From positions 17,345,005 to 17,409,004 of the forward strand of contig NC_053115.1 of assembly GCF_010015445.1 (NCBI RefSeq): DNA of 64,000 nucleotides, given 5' to 3'. Made by a program: the position numbers and the translations under genes. Source of the DNA: Perca fluviatilis. Lineage: Eukaryota > Chordata > Actinopteri > Perciformes > Percidae. Shown piece by piece: positions 52,545-64,000 of this stretch (the stretch's first letter is position 1; the number at the start of each line of letters is the position of its first letter). Under the pieces are notes generated by a model that saw nothing but the letters and a program-made list of their open reading frames with translations, made no database searches and had not been told where the DNA came from.

Positions 52545-54124
52545 AAAATGTGTACTTTGAGACACCTACCGTAGAAAGAACTACCACAGAGGCGGATTTG
52601 AGTTATTTGCCATGTGTTTATATGTCTGTCTGTCTGCAGACAGATTTTGTCACTGTTATGACAACCGTGTAAGATTCAGTCCGGAAACTTTGCGTAGTTG
52701 AGGTTAAAATTAAGGCAGAGTTCAAAGATAGGTGTGGTCCAAGTAAGGGCGCCAACAGGGGGGTAGAAAGTATAGTACACTAGCCCACCCCGCCCTCAAA
52801 CTCTCAGAAAGAAAGTAAATAAGTGTATTTTGTAAAATGTCTAGGTGTCTCCATTATTTTGTCTACCCCTTCTACATTTACAGTGATTTTGTGATTTGTT
52901 GAGAACAAGAAAATATGATTGTGCTTATGTTCAGTGAAGCAATTTCCACCTCAGTCTTTTTTGTCTTTGTTTTAGAAACTGAATACTTTTCAGTGATTCG
53001 TGGAGTAACGTCTTTGTACTTTAACCTCGCACACAAAGATCACAAAACATATTCTGCACTCATTTGATCCACAATGGAAGGAAGACAATGCATCTTGGCA
53101 CAGTTCCGAAAAACAGATACTCAAATCATTTAAAAAAAAAAGAAGGATAAATGTAGGAGTTTCATATTAATATTAATGTAATTAATTAAAGTATCTTTAA
53201 TACAAGCAATACTCAAAGGAATTGTTATTTTCTTTTGACAAGGTAGCAGTTTCAAGAGAGTAACACATCACAAGCTGGTTTATCATGGCGGTTTTAAATT
53301 AGATTTTGTGTATATTATTAATATTTATGTTATTGTGCATTGCCTGTTTGCTAACTATGTTGACATGGTTACATGTGGGACTTTCTCAGAAATATATTGC
53401 TATGAAGATATTTGTGGTTGTACATTAGAAGTCTAGCAAAAAGTCAAAACATATTGCAAACATTAGATTCATTGTTTTGAGTTCAACTTGGTCTAGTATG
53501 TTGGGCTTCATTAAAAGAATGGAGTAAAACAGGGTGAATAATGTAATGTACGATAAAAAGCAGCATACAATGACTTTAAAATTGTCTGTGAGGTGAACTA
53601 AATGGACAATGTTTAACTGATGTAGCATTATTAGCAGTCATGTTTTGTGGGAGGGAGGGAAATATATGAAGCATATTTCATCTAAGTGGAACTTTTAGAT
53701 CACATCGTGCCATAATAAAACACACACTTTATTATAAAAAGTAGTAGTAGTAAGTTGACAGTCCAATAAAGTAATTGCTGTTCAGAAGCCAGGTGTTGAA
53801 GTGGAATTGTAAATCACCAGACCAGGAGCTCATTCTGCTGCCTCTTTTTATTTATTGTCCTGTACCAGCATTGTCATACTGAAATGTATTTATTTTCTAT
53901 TTAAACATATTTATTTGCGTGTTTGTGTCAGGCCTTGATCAGGCCTTGATCTTGTCAGTTCCAGTATTATTAGAGGACTACGAAGGAAAAGGGTCTTTTT
54001 TTTTTGCTGAGGTGTAAACATCACACCTAAAAAAAATGTTTTTGAAAGATTACAGCATTTATTTATTGTTCAGCTTTTCATGTCAGTGTTATCAACAAAA
54101 CAGCAACACATTGTTATGTTCAAC

Positions 54125-54130
54125 AATAAA
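54125..54130 (+). terminator. tmem88b: Candidate tmem88b polyadenylation signal (AATAAA)
   Basis: AATAAA followed by T-rich and GTTGCACTGG sequence. Another candidate lies at 53765-53770. Either would give a 3' UTR above 2 kb, containing the MITE at 51932. Which is used cannot be told from the sequence. Confidence 0.3.
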
Positions 54131-55194
54131 AATCGGGCATTTTTTCACCCTCTGTTTACCTTTTTGTTGCACTGGTCACATTTGTGCCGCACGAGTGAGG
54201 AAGTAATCTAATTAAATGATGATGTGTTCGTCCAGACTGTCCTGATGTATGTACTGTATGTTGTATGTAGTCCATTAAATCCCCATATTGATACATCACC
54301 CTTCTCTTGTTCAGAGAGCCTGCAGTGTTTACACGTTACTCACTGCTCTCGGTACCAGCCCGCAGTAGGTTGATTGTGTTTACATAGTAATTTGTGTAAG
54401 CTCTTTACAATGTCTGCTTACCAAAAGTATAATTTTCTGCGTGACAAATATACAAAAGGTCAAATCTCAAAATCTTTTTAGTACAGAAAAAATGTGTTCT
54501 TAGCACAGAGTATCAGTAACTGTCAAGCATCGAAAGCTGGCTTTGAATGCCTGGTCAAAATCTCTTTAGTGTGCTCCCCTTAGGGGGGGAGGCAGAGAGA
54601 GTAGAATCAAACTTTAGTGTCTTTTAGTTAAAAAGGAAATTTGTCTTATAATACGGGTCAATCATTTGTAGCACTGCTCTCTTCTTTAGAATAGATACAT
54701 GCAGTATGGGGGAGGACATCACAGCAGGATGAACCACAAAATGAGCTCTGGAAGCCAAAAATGTCAGCAAGTGTCAGAGTGAACGCTGGGTTGCTGGCAT
54801 TGATGATCTTAAAAACTGCATTATAATGCCACTTTAAACTATAATTACAGATTTTAAAATCCCTTGAAAATGCTCCAAATTAAATTTTCATTAATGATGC
54901 CAATTCATCATTATTCATTAGTTCCCATCACACAGACTAATTTAGTCTAAAATTCAGCATTTGAACCTTGGACTATTTCCACTTGTTCCCTTTGTGTGAG
55001 TGTAAACACAGAAACAAAACAAAACAACTCCACCAGATTCTACAAAATTCATAAAACATGTTAAATTCTACTGAAACCATGTAGTCAACCCACTGGTGCA
55101 TTTGTTATCATTTGTAAAAATAGCAGTTTTAGAACCGGTAGTAATACTAAATGAACTGTTAAATTGGAGATAATCGCAGTGTAAATGGTCTACA

Positions 55195-55720
55195 GCCATA
55201 TTAGCAGCTTTATGAGGCTGTACATATGCACATCGATGCTTTGAGCTAAATGCTAACATCAGTATGTTAACATGCTCATATTGACAATGCTAACATGCTA
55301 ATACTTAACCACAACCATCTTAGTTTAGTATGCTAAGAAAGTACAGCTGGGGCTGATGGGAATTCCATTAGTTTTGCTTGGTATTTGGTCATAAACCAAA
55401 GCATTAGATTGATTAGAATTTTGACCTAATAATAGTGCAAGATGAAGAGTAAAGTCATTATAATTCATACTTAGGGGAACATGAATGTGTATCACATTTT
55501 ATGGTAATCCACCCAACAGTTGTTGAGATTTTTTTTATTTAAAACCACAAATGCAAACTTCATGTTGGCGTTAAAGTAAAAGTCACCAATGTCAATAGGA
55601 TTAATCTTCTGGGGACCACGCATATCTGCACCATGTTTTACAGCAATTCATCCAATAGTTATTGAGATATTTCAGTCTGGACCAAAGTGATCGGTCGACT
55701 GATCAACACTGTCATCCCTA
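55195..55720 (-). repeat. Dispersed teleost repeat (GCTAACATGCTAA-rich)
   Basis: Contains TGAGCTAAATGCTAACATCA, CATGCTCATATTGACAATGC, GGTCATAAACCAAAGCATTA and CAACAGTTGTTGAGATT, landmarks of a very common teleost interspersed repeat. Partial relatives lie at 8641-8838 and 60430-60590. Confidence 0.65.
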
Positions 55721-55735
55721 GAGACACTATTTCAT

Positions 55736-55860
55736 TTCAATTCAATTCAATTTTATTTATAGTGTCAAATCACAACAGGAGTTATCTCAGGACACATTTC
55801 AGATAGAGTATTATCTAGACCACACTTTATAATTTGCCAAGACCCAACAATTTCCTACTA
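55736..55860 (+). repeat. LINE/SINE-type tail with TTCAA repeats, copy 1
   Basis: (TTCAA)n then TTTTATTTATAGTGTCAAAT, GTTATCTCAGGACAC and CTAGACCACACTTTATAATT. The same segment occurs inverted at about 62266-62401, ending in GAATT repeats. This suggests a shared retroelement 3' end with a pentanucleotide tail. Confidence 0.7.
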
Positions 55861-56439
55861 GCATGGCTAAAAAAAACTAACATCCCTATTTAGTGAAGTT
55901 AAAGTGGTGATACCTTTTTGTGACAAAACAGTTAGTAAGAGACAAATGCAACTGATCTAGTCCAGTCCCAAATAGCAAGGTATTCTACTTCCTCACTGAC
56001 TCTTTTATCTTAAATCCATTAGTGTAAAGGTCCTTCACACTCAAATGTGGATATTCACTGTTTGGTTTCAAAGTGGACTCTTAATGGATGCTTCTGTCTA
56101 CCTGAGTGCCACTTTTAAAAAGAGAGTCTATCAGACAGTATTTCAAAACAGACGTAACAATGAGGAGAATGCATATAAAGTACTGAGTGGAACAGTTAGC
56201 TCTAACGTTTCAGTCCCTAAGAACACATCATTCCCATAAAGCACAGTGAAAAAAAGATTTACAGGCCAGGTCTTGTTGTTCGATAGTGATCTCTACTACA
56301 CTGTACTATATTCTACTGTACTACTATCTATACTGTACTCTTGTAAGTGCAACATGTAAGTGCCATTTTTTTTTTATAACCATCATCTTCTTAGCCAAGG
56401 TGCAGTTTTTTTAGCCTGCATCAGAAGATGTGTAGACTT

Positions 56440-56975
56440 TTAGCTGTCCTGATGTCAATGGGGAGCTCGTTCTAATATTTAGGAGCCAGGACAGTAAACA
56501 GTCTGGATTTTGTTGAGTGATTAGGTGTCCCTCGCAATGAGGGAGCAGCAAGCAGATTGGCCAATGCAGAGCGGAGTGGACGGGCTAGGGTCCAAGGTTT
56601 AACCATGTCTTGGATGTAAGCTGGGTCTGATTCGTTCGCAGCCCGATATACAAGTTCTAGTGTTTTGAAGCAGGTGCGGACAGCAACTGGTAACCAGGGA
56701 AGGGAGCAGAGGAGCGGTGTAGCATGAGAGAACTTGGGTAGGTTGAAGACCAGTCGAGCTGCTGCATTCTGGATGAGCTGCAAAGGTCAGAGGCACTTGC
56801 AGGCAGACCAGCCAGGAGGGAGTTGTAGTAGTCTAGACGTGAGATGACAAGAGTCTGAAACAGAACCTGAGCCGCCTTCTGGGTTTGTATTCCTTTGATG
56901 TTGTGCAGCATATATCTACACAATCGGGGTGTTTGCAGCAATGTTGGCGGTATGGCGGAGGTTATCAAGGTAAGA
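56440..56975 (-). pseudogene. LINE reverse-transcriptase C-terminal fragment, frameshifted
   Basis: Read on the minus strand, it encodes a typical non-LTR retrotransposon segment: VLFQTLVISRLDYYNSLLAG, then after a frame change MQLIQNAAARLVFNLPKFSH and PLLCSLPWLPVAVR, followed by MVKPWTLARPLRSALANLL. At least one frameshift separates the two parts (about 56770-56800), and the polymerase catalytic core is absent. It is an inactive remnant of a fish LINE. Confidence 0.88.
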
Positions 56976-57323
56976 GCTTGATTGGGAGATAGGGGGGTGA
57001 AAGAGGATAGAGTAATGGATGAAGATGTGTCTGATGGAAAGTTATTTTCAGAAAGTAGGATGGAGAATGAAGAGCATATGTTATCTATCTTTTTTATAAA
57101 GTAGTTGACAAAGTGGTTTGGTAAAAGGGAGGAAGGAGGAGGGGGACTGGGGGGTTAAGGAGGTTAGAGAAAATGGAGAAGAGTTTTTTGGGGTTAGAGA
57201 AGGATGATTGATCATCATGATTATTACATTACAGTAATGTATATTTTCATGCAACTGTCACCCTACTGATTTGTCTCTGTGGCAACTTGCATTTTTTCAG
57301 GTATTTTAAATGGCATCCAAATC

Positions 57324-57341
57324 GTGTGTGTGTGTGTGTGT

Positions 57342-57407
<66 letters not shown>
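57324..57407. repeat. TG microsatellite
   Basis: About 40 TG units with a single TATG interruption near 57346. It lies in gene-free DNA. Confidence 0.95.
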
Positions 57408-57408
<1 letters not shown>

Positions 57409-58959
57409 TGCTCCTGATGTCAAACTATTTCATGCAAACAACTCTCCGGAGCAAAGAGGACCAAGGCCTTTGAGTAATAAAAATGTCACTGTGAACTGCA
57501 GAATGAAAAAAAAAAACAAGGAGCAACTTTGTGTAACTTTACCTCAGTCCAGTCTGCCAAAAGAATATAAAAACAAATTAAAGAATCCAAAACAAACATA
57601 ACATAACATAACATAATAAACCGAAACACTGTGTGGCAACAGTATTGCAGTTAATATTCATCATGTTTTGTTTTGTTCACACAGTGCAGTCATAAAGTAT
57701 AACAGTGAGACATTGGAGTGTATTTTTAATTGTTTTAATTCTGTGCTTAAACACAATGGATTTAAAAAGAAACAAGTGACTCTCAGCTTTTAGGGTGTTT
57801 GATGGTGTTCACATTTATATTGGGTGAACAGTGTGGGATTCATAGCCTTTTTCACACAGTACATATATATATATATATGTGTATCTGTGGTCTATGTGCT
57901 GAGCTAAGCTAATTGACTCACGGCTCTAGCTCCATGGTTAATGCACAGACATGTGGAGAGTGGTATCAATCCTCTCTTCCAACCATTGGTAAGTAAGCGA
58001 AAATGTTGTACTATTCCTTTTAAGCAATGACCTCATACTAATAGTTTAATTTCAGTTCCAATGTGATGAGTATGGAGCCAAAACAATGAAAAACACATCT
58101 GTGTCGTAACAACATCCTGACTGCACTGTAAGTGTCCTCTTTGTATCATTCCATAGATGAATGTAATCAGATGAAAACCCTTTTGGAACATTCAAAACTA
58201 CTTCATAACTGAAGATGTCAACGAGAAAAGTGGGTTTCTGAATTCAGTCCAAAGCAAACAAAGGAACACTGACAATTACACACTGTCAACAAATTAATCT
58301 GCAGGATTATAAAATCAAAATACTGCTCTTGTCTCATCAACCAATGCACAAAGACTAAACCTTTTATCTCAAACATGCAGCAGGATTAGATGAAGATGAT
58401 GTAAACTGCCAGTGTGTGCTGCAGCAGTGAGCTTGTTTGTTGCCCTCTGCATCCCCTGGTCCTGCAATTTTCCTCTCAATTATCCTTCCATCTAAATACT
58501 ACTTCAAACTAAACTATCAGCATCTCAATTTAAAGGGATTTTTTTTTTTTTTTTAAACATGATGTTTGTCTGGACCCCTGAAGGATAAAATATATTCTAA
58601 ATGGCTGCCGAATGGACACTTCATTCTGTCTCTATAGCAGCAGGTGTTTGCCGCATGTGTGTTTAATGTATGTTAATAAGTGGTGTCCTTGTTCATTGCG
58701 TGCTGAGAGTGTGTCAGTGTGATTAGGATAGGATTATGTGTTGGAACTGTACCCACTGTGTTCCTCTGTTGTGGACACGAGTGGCTAAGCAAATAACCAC
58801 CATGTTAGCACACAGATGTTCGCCGGTACAACGAGACAAACAAATCCAGATTCCTCATTTTCACTCCACATCCTGTGGTGGCCAACTGCTGGTGATAAAG
58901 CACAGGAAAACAGAGGGATAATTACCAACAGTCAGCGAGGTGCTGCGCCTACAGCGGGC

Positions 58960-59240
58960 TGTCAAGAGGTGACAGAACTTCCTAGGCGTGGGCTGGGCCA
59001 TAGAGAGGTCAAGTGCTTTTAATTGGCATCATTAACCTTTTGTCATATAGGCTTCATTTATACACATTCATCTAATTAGCCGCTGAAATGTAGGAGGTAT
59101 AGAAATCCTCTTGGGGTCTGGAGGGGAAGTAGGAGGGAGTGTCAAGAGCTGGAGACGGCAGCATCGAAGCCGAACTGACTAGCCAGCTGCCATCACCCGC
59201 CTAATCACCGAGCAGGGGCTGCTCTCAGTGATCCTGAAAG
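58960..59240. promoter_or_regulatory. Possible conserved non-coding block
   Basis: Repeat-free, complex sequence with CTTTTAATTGGCATCATTAA, TCTAATTAGCCGCTGAAATG and CTGGAGACGGCAGCATCGAA. Clustered ATTA/TAAT cores resemble homeodomain sites. Its character differs from the repeat-rich surroundings. A regulatory role is a guess from composition only. Confidence 0.25.
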
Positions 59241-59858
59241 AAGCAAAGTCTCAAGCAGGTCAAATAGGAATGATTTTAACATGCTCGAGGTAGTACACAA
59301 ATAAAAATAATAATCAAAGAAAACAATAAGAAACGTAAAAGAGTGAAAACACGGCACTGCACTTTCTTGGGTCCTCAGCAAAACACTCGCCAGGTCTGAA
59401 GTCAATTTCTTTTTGTAGAGAGGGATTTGTATTCCTGATGTACAACTCTTGTATAGGTTGGGTAGGTTTATATATATATATATATTTTTTTTTTTACAGA
59501 TGACAGCAGTATTTTAACACCTGAGGGCACAGTGTCAACGACAATCACACCTCAATTCCTGTTCATGGCTGGTTGTCTGATACTGAGCCTGTGTGATTTT
59601 TAGCACCGGGTTTGTAGAATACAAGACATTTTCGTCCAGCTGGTTTTAATGACAGAGCTGTATGATCCATTTTTAGGTTACAGATCTAATCATTGCCAAT
59701 CATGCGCTGTGCTTAGAATCAGCGTATTCTGTATCGCAATCACAGACACTCATGAGAGAGCATACACAGTGTCGATGGGTGTAATACTGCTTTACAGAAA
59801 GGCTTTTCCTAACAGCTGACAGACTACCCTACTGTGGTGTGCATTGAGAGTTACAGTA

Positions 59859-59860
<2 letters not shown>

Positions 59861-59904
<44 letters not shown>
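59861..59904. repeat. TG microsatellite
   Basis: About 22 TG units followed by GGGGTGTGAG. A separate (TC)n tract of about 25 bp lies at 60055-60079. Confidence 0.93.
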
Positions 59905-59906
<2 letters not shown>

Positions 59907-60429
59907 GTGTGAGTGTGACAGCGTGCGTGCATGTGTTTTTAAAAAAAGAAAGAAACTTAAATCACGAGCATCAAAGGATAACACAATCAGAGGTAATAAA
60001 AAAAACACAAATGTCATTTTACTGCCATCATGATAATTCTTGCCTCATCTGCCCTCTCTCTCTCTCTCTCTCTCTCTCTTTGTCTCTTTTTCTGCTGCTT
60101 TATGAGGCACTCTTATAAAAATGAACATGTCCTATGAGCCATTTACATCAAGCTCTCTCAGTCCATTTTCCACTCTTGTACTCTTCACCATCTCTCTCTC
60201 ACAAACACAAAGTACAGCTCTCCTAGTATTTACCACCTCATCTGCTATTTATAATCTCTCTTTCTATACCTTTCTGTCCTTAACACACTGTAATTTCCTT
60301 TCTTTGTACCTTGAAAAGTCTTTGTACTTTGACTGTTTCTTGTTGCACAGATTTGTTTCTTTCACTCACTAACCTCAGATTTGTGGGTTCCAATGTTTGT
60401 CTATTAGTTGGGCTGTCCACTGCTGTGTT

Positions 60430-60590
60430 TCAGACAAAAATATCTCAACTATTGCATGGCTTGCCCCCATGGGATGAATCTAATAGACTTTGGTGATCCC
60501 CTAAGATTTCCTCTAGTACCACAATGAGGTTGACATTTGTGGTTTTGAGTGAAATGTCTTGACAAACTATTGGATGGCAAAATAAACGCC
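60430..60590 (+). repeat. Dispersed teleost repeat fragment
   Basis: Contains ATATCTCAACTATTGCATGG, GACTTTGGTGATCCCCTAAG and ACAAACTATTGGATGGCAAA, landmarks of the same repeat family as 55195-55720, in the other orientation. Confidence 0.6.
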
Positions 60591-62095
60591 AGAATTTAAA
60601 AATACAGCCCTCCTCCAGCAGCTCTCCCCCCTCTGTCCTAAGCCCCTTCCACCATACGAGCACAGGCATATGCATGCGCTTCATACAGTAACCTGTACAA
60701 GTATGTTCATTTTAATCATCCCGATCGTTATTGTGATCCCCATGCCGTTATATAGCGGCAATTCTATGAGAATTGTCGTCCTGTTTTCTTTGCAAACTTG
60801 TGGGCTTGTAAACCCCTTTGAGATGCTAGCTACATTTACATGAACTTGAATTAGCCGCAGCCGTGAGCCTTTGGCTACGGTTAGTAGAAGGCTAAACCAT
60901 GAGCAACATTTTCTCAATCTCTGAAACACTGTCGATATTGACATGTGTTTTATTTAAATTGTCAAACTTTCTTTTAGACTTTTTTTTTTTAGGAGTCCAT
61001 CTTTGTCGGATTGCTTAGCAGTGTAGCCAGTTGTTGCCAATGCTGGATTAGCAACTTTTCCCGACATTGAATCAGGCTTTCACCATCTGTGCACGTGCAT
61101 CTGCATTTGTAGAACAGCTAAAACCCTCTCTCTGAAATGACTTGTAATTGGCCAAATTCTCCAGTCACAGACTAGATTTTCTAAAGCCTGAAAACTGAGC
61201 CAAGAGGAGGTGCAGAAGTCTAGTTTTCTCTCAGGCCACTTAAATTAAATTAAGGTTATTATGGAAATTGTGCCCAATGTCGAAAACAACTTGCCTAACC
61301 CAGCTTTAAGTCTTGTTTGTACCTCTAAAGGTTTTTAGTTAGCTGGCTTATCATCTTTCCACCATACCTGCCAGGCAGCTAATGGACAGAAATGGTCCAA
61401 AAATGGACAGACTTGTGGTGTGGTGTGACAACAGTGTAGCCTACTGTGGATAATCTTCTCATTTGCACAAGTTTCCCCAATCGTTTTTTTAAATAACAAA
61501 ACACAATTATACATTATAAGATAAAAAGCAACCTGTGGTTATCTGCCTTTCAGAGTTAAAAAGCTCCTCAAGTGATTGCGGGCGTAACGTTTACGAGCTC
61601 GCTGGGCAGCCAGAGCAGGAGTCAGAGGAGTAGGAGAGCAGCGTCTGAAAGGGCAGAGAGATAGGTTTCTCTTTAACGTAGCCTATGTGTAAATAATAAA
61701 TAATGGCATTTGTTATTTAGAGTTAAGGGGAGACACCAAAGCTTATAATTTCCATTCATTGGCTTACAGTAAAACAGGGACAATAAATGTATTGCACCAG
61801 ATAGGCTATCACAATGATAATTCCCATCTGTTGTCTCTGGGCATGTAGGCTATAAGTGCACATAGGCTATATAAAACATATATATTTCCACATAACACTA
61901 ATGTACACCTGTAGGACAGACCAGTTTTCAGATAGGTGTCATCAGACCTGAATGACAACGGGACTGTTGTTCATGTAATTTGTGCAGATTTTGGCAAGCA
62001 ATGTTTTATACAACCCTTGTTAAATAAAAGTATGTTATATATGACATAGGCTATCTCCCTGTCAGACACTGCTCTCCCTCACCTCTGACTGCGGC

Positions 62096-62097
<2 letters not shown>

Positions 62098-62134
<37 letters not shown>

Positions 62135-62148
62135 TTGTGTGTGTGTGT
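62098..62148. repeat. TG microsatellite
   Basis: TG repeats with one TATGTT interruption, in gene-free DNA. Confidence 0.93.
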
Positions 62149-62199
62149 CAGCCGACCAGCTTGTGGAGCTTTTGCGAAAGGCAGATAACAACAGGTTGC

Positions 62200-62500
62200 C
62201 ATAATGGATAATTGTGTTTTGTTATTTAAACAAACGATTGAGGAAATAAACTTGTCCATGAGTCTATTGTTGGAATTGTTGGGGCTTTGTAAATTATAGA
62301 GTGTGGTCTAGACCTACTCTATCTGTAAAGTGTCTCGAGATAACTTATGTTAGGATTTGATACTATAAATAAAATTGAATTGAATTGAATTGAATTGAAT
62401 TATTGTAAAACTGCCCACAACTGAGTTCTCGCATTAAAAAAATCTCAAAAGTGAATTTAGTGATGAAATAGCAGACACAATAGTTGTTGGCTGCAGCTAT
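62200..62500. mobile_element. Remnant related to the 42002 element, split by a retroelement tail
   Basis: GTTATTTAAACAAACGATTG and GGAAATAAACTTGTCC at 62220-62255 match 42785-42830. TCTCAAAAGTGAATTTAG near 62445 matches 43157-43175. Between them lies an inverted copy of the tail at 55736 (about 62266-62401), ending in TTGAATTGAA repeats. This is a degraded second copy with a later insertion. Confidence 0.6.
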
Positions 62501-64000
62501 AGGGCAAACTACCGATCTAGATTCTAGAATCGATTGCTTTTCCTTGGGTTCCCGGATTACATTTTGCAGCTGGATTTGGCCTGTTGAGTTTGAGGAAATT
62601 GAAAATATATTAGTTGAATTTTAAACATTGTATTTTCCATCTGAATTTGGTATATTGATTTTTTTTATGTTGAATTTTTGATTCTGAATTTATCAACTTA
62701 GAAAAATAAAGGTGAGAATTAGTTGTTAAAAATTTGAAGAGTAAAATTTAGAGCAAAAAAAAAAATCAGATACATAATTTCAATGCATACATATTTAGTG
62801 CTAGAAATTTCAAAATCTGATGAAACAGATTTACTTCCATAGACCCACCTAATGCATCTTAATATTGATGAATGCAGTGATGAGGAGATGTTGTGTTATT
62901 GGTGTGATCAGGTATCATAATAATATCACACAACCTAAGTGTCACTGTACAGGGTATCAATTTGCCACAGAAGATTAGATTAAGGTTAATTTAATGATTC
63001 TTTAATCTAATAAGGATTAAATGTTTATCCTCAAAAATTGGACATAAAGGAGCTGAAGGAGACACTGGTCATTGTGTCTGAAATCACTAATACAGGCCAC
63101 TTAATAGCATGTTTATTTGTTGTGCACGCATAACCTCGATTGTTTGTAAATGGGAAAGTCCAAATCAATTATGTTGTGTTTTGCCTCTTGTATGTAAGTT
63201 AGTCTGTCTTCTTTCCAGTCTCCTGAGAGGAGATAGTGTGGTCCGTGTCCTACCAGTGTTTGGGGGCACCTGCAAGCTGTTAAATGTCTTTATCAGGTGT
63301 TCATATAGGCTATGTTTGCACTTTATTTACTTGACATTGTTGATATTCTGTTTCTCAATCAACTCATATGATGCTGCATGTCTATCAGTCTTAAAAAAAC
63401 AAACCCTCCCCTTTTGCTTTTCCTGAGGTTTTACAGTTATGCCGTAAAGATTGTAAAATCCTTTGGGTCAAAATTCAGCTTTGTGATTTTGGGCAATAAA
63501 AAAGAAGAGCCCTCTGGAGCCCCCTAGGTGTAATTCAGTAGAACGTCTGTGATGAGATGGGATGCCTGAGGCCCATGTATGGTGATCCCATCAATGATGT
63601 TGAGTGCCCTAGATTCAGAGGTAGGAAGAAAAAACTTTGCTCAAATTCAAACACCACTGTGAACACTAACCTTCAGATTATTGTAGTCCAGTATTATATA
63701 TCTATAATATTGTAGGTACATCTGAGAGTGTGCGTACTGGAGGGAGTCTAACTATGAATCAGTAAAAAAACAAAAACAGATTAAGCTTTATTATTTAGTA
63801 GTACAACTGAAGTGTATATGAATGTTTTACTCATTAACTCAGATCATTTTTCATTTTTATTCAGAGATGAGAGAAACGCTGATGCCACTGCATCAGTGTT
63901 TCATCTCTGCTTCAGCAGCTACAGTTGTTGGGAAAGTGAAGGCTTTCCATTCAGATTTGCAGGATTTGGCGTGATTGACAAGAAGATAATAATCTGGAGG

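Larger units (their letters stand above)
54131..64000. other. Intergenic region right of tmem88b, no gene seen
   Basis: About 9.9 kb without a supported coding region. It holds dispersed repeats at 55195-55860, a LINE fragment at 56440-56975, TG and TC microsatellites at 57324, 59861, 60055 and 62098, and repeat remnants at 60430-60590 and 62200-62500. A unique-looking block lies at 58960-59240. Open frames up to about 105 codons, for example at 63109-63426, have no recognisable domain, and I do not call them. Confidence 0.6.

Noticed and set aside
63109..63426. 105-codon frame near the right edge as a gene
   Set aside because: No domain, no splice context and AT-rich composition; the GATAGTGTGG region around it resembles ordinary spacer.

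Overview
This window is vertebrate nuclear DNA, almost certainly from a percomorph-type ray-finned fish. Short coding exons are separated by large introns with canonical GT/AG junctions. The intergenic DNA carries teleost-style repeats: long (CA/TG)n microsatellites, hAT and TTAA-type MITEs, a Tc1 relic, tRNA-derived SINEs and LINE fragments. Five protein-coding genes can be supported. Nothing bacterial or viral, and no CRISPR array, is visible.

Layout: (1) 2845-6383, minus: the large first coding exon of a CELSR/Flamingo seven-pass cadherin, best matched to celsr1. The rest of the gene lies beyond the left edge. The reading frame is broken by one extra G at 5324-5326. (2) About 10174-24518, minus: capzb, F-actin capping protein beta, all coding exons, including both alternative C-terminal exons (beta1 and beta2). 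(3) 26564-32384, plus: micos10 (Mic10), a 75-residue MICOS subunit in four exons. (4) 36861-40428, plus: nbl1 (DAN), a secreted cystine-knot BMP antagonist in three coding exons; the last follows a 212-bp pure TG repeat almost directly. (5) 46755-51661, plus: a TMEM88-family gene, probably tmem88b, in two coding exons ending in a Trp-Val C-terminus. The last ~10 kb shows no gene.

The order capzb(-) / micos10(+) / nbl1(+) matches human 1p36.13, including the head-to-head capzb/micos10 arrangement, which supports the assignments. The genes do not form a pathway. Actin capping, mitochondrial cristae, BMP antagonism, Wnt/Dishevelled inhibition and planar cell polarity are neighbours by ancestral linkage. 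CELSR and TMEM88 both relate to Dishevelled biology, but nothing in the sequence links them functionally.

Much of the non-coding DNA is transposon-derived. Several insertions keep readable target-site duplications: three hAT MITEs with 8-bp TSDs, a 726-bp foldback element with an apparent 11-bp TSD, a 766-bp element with a 5-bp TSD, a 2.2-kb hAT element nested in a foldback element, and nested TTAA elements. I found no convincing undescribed biological system. The observations most worth checking are the TG tract against the nbl1 splice acceptor, the celsr frameshift and the foldback elements.
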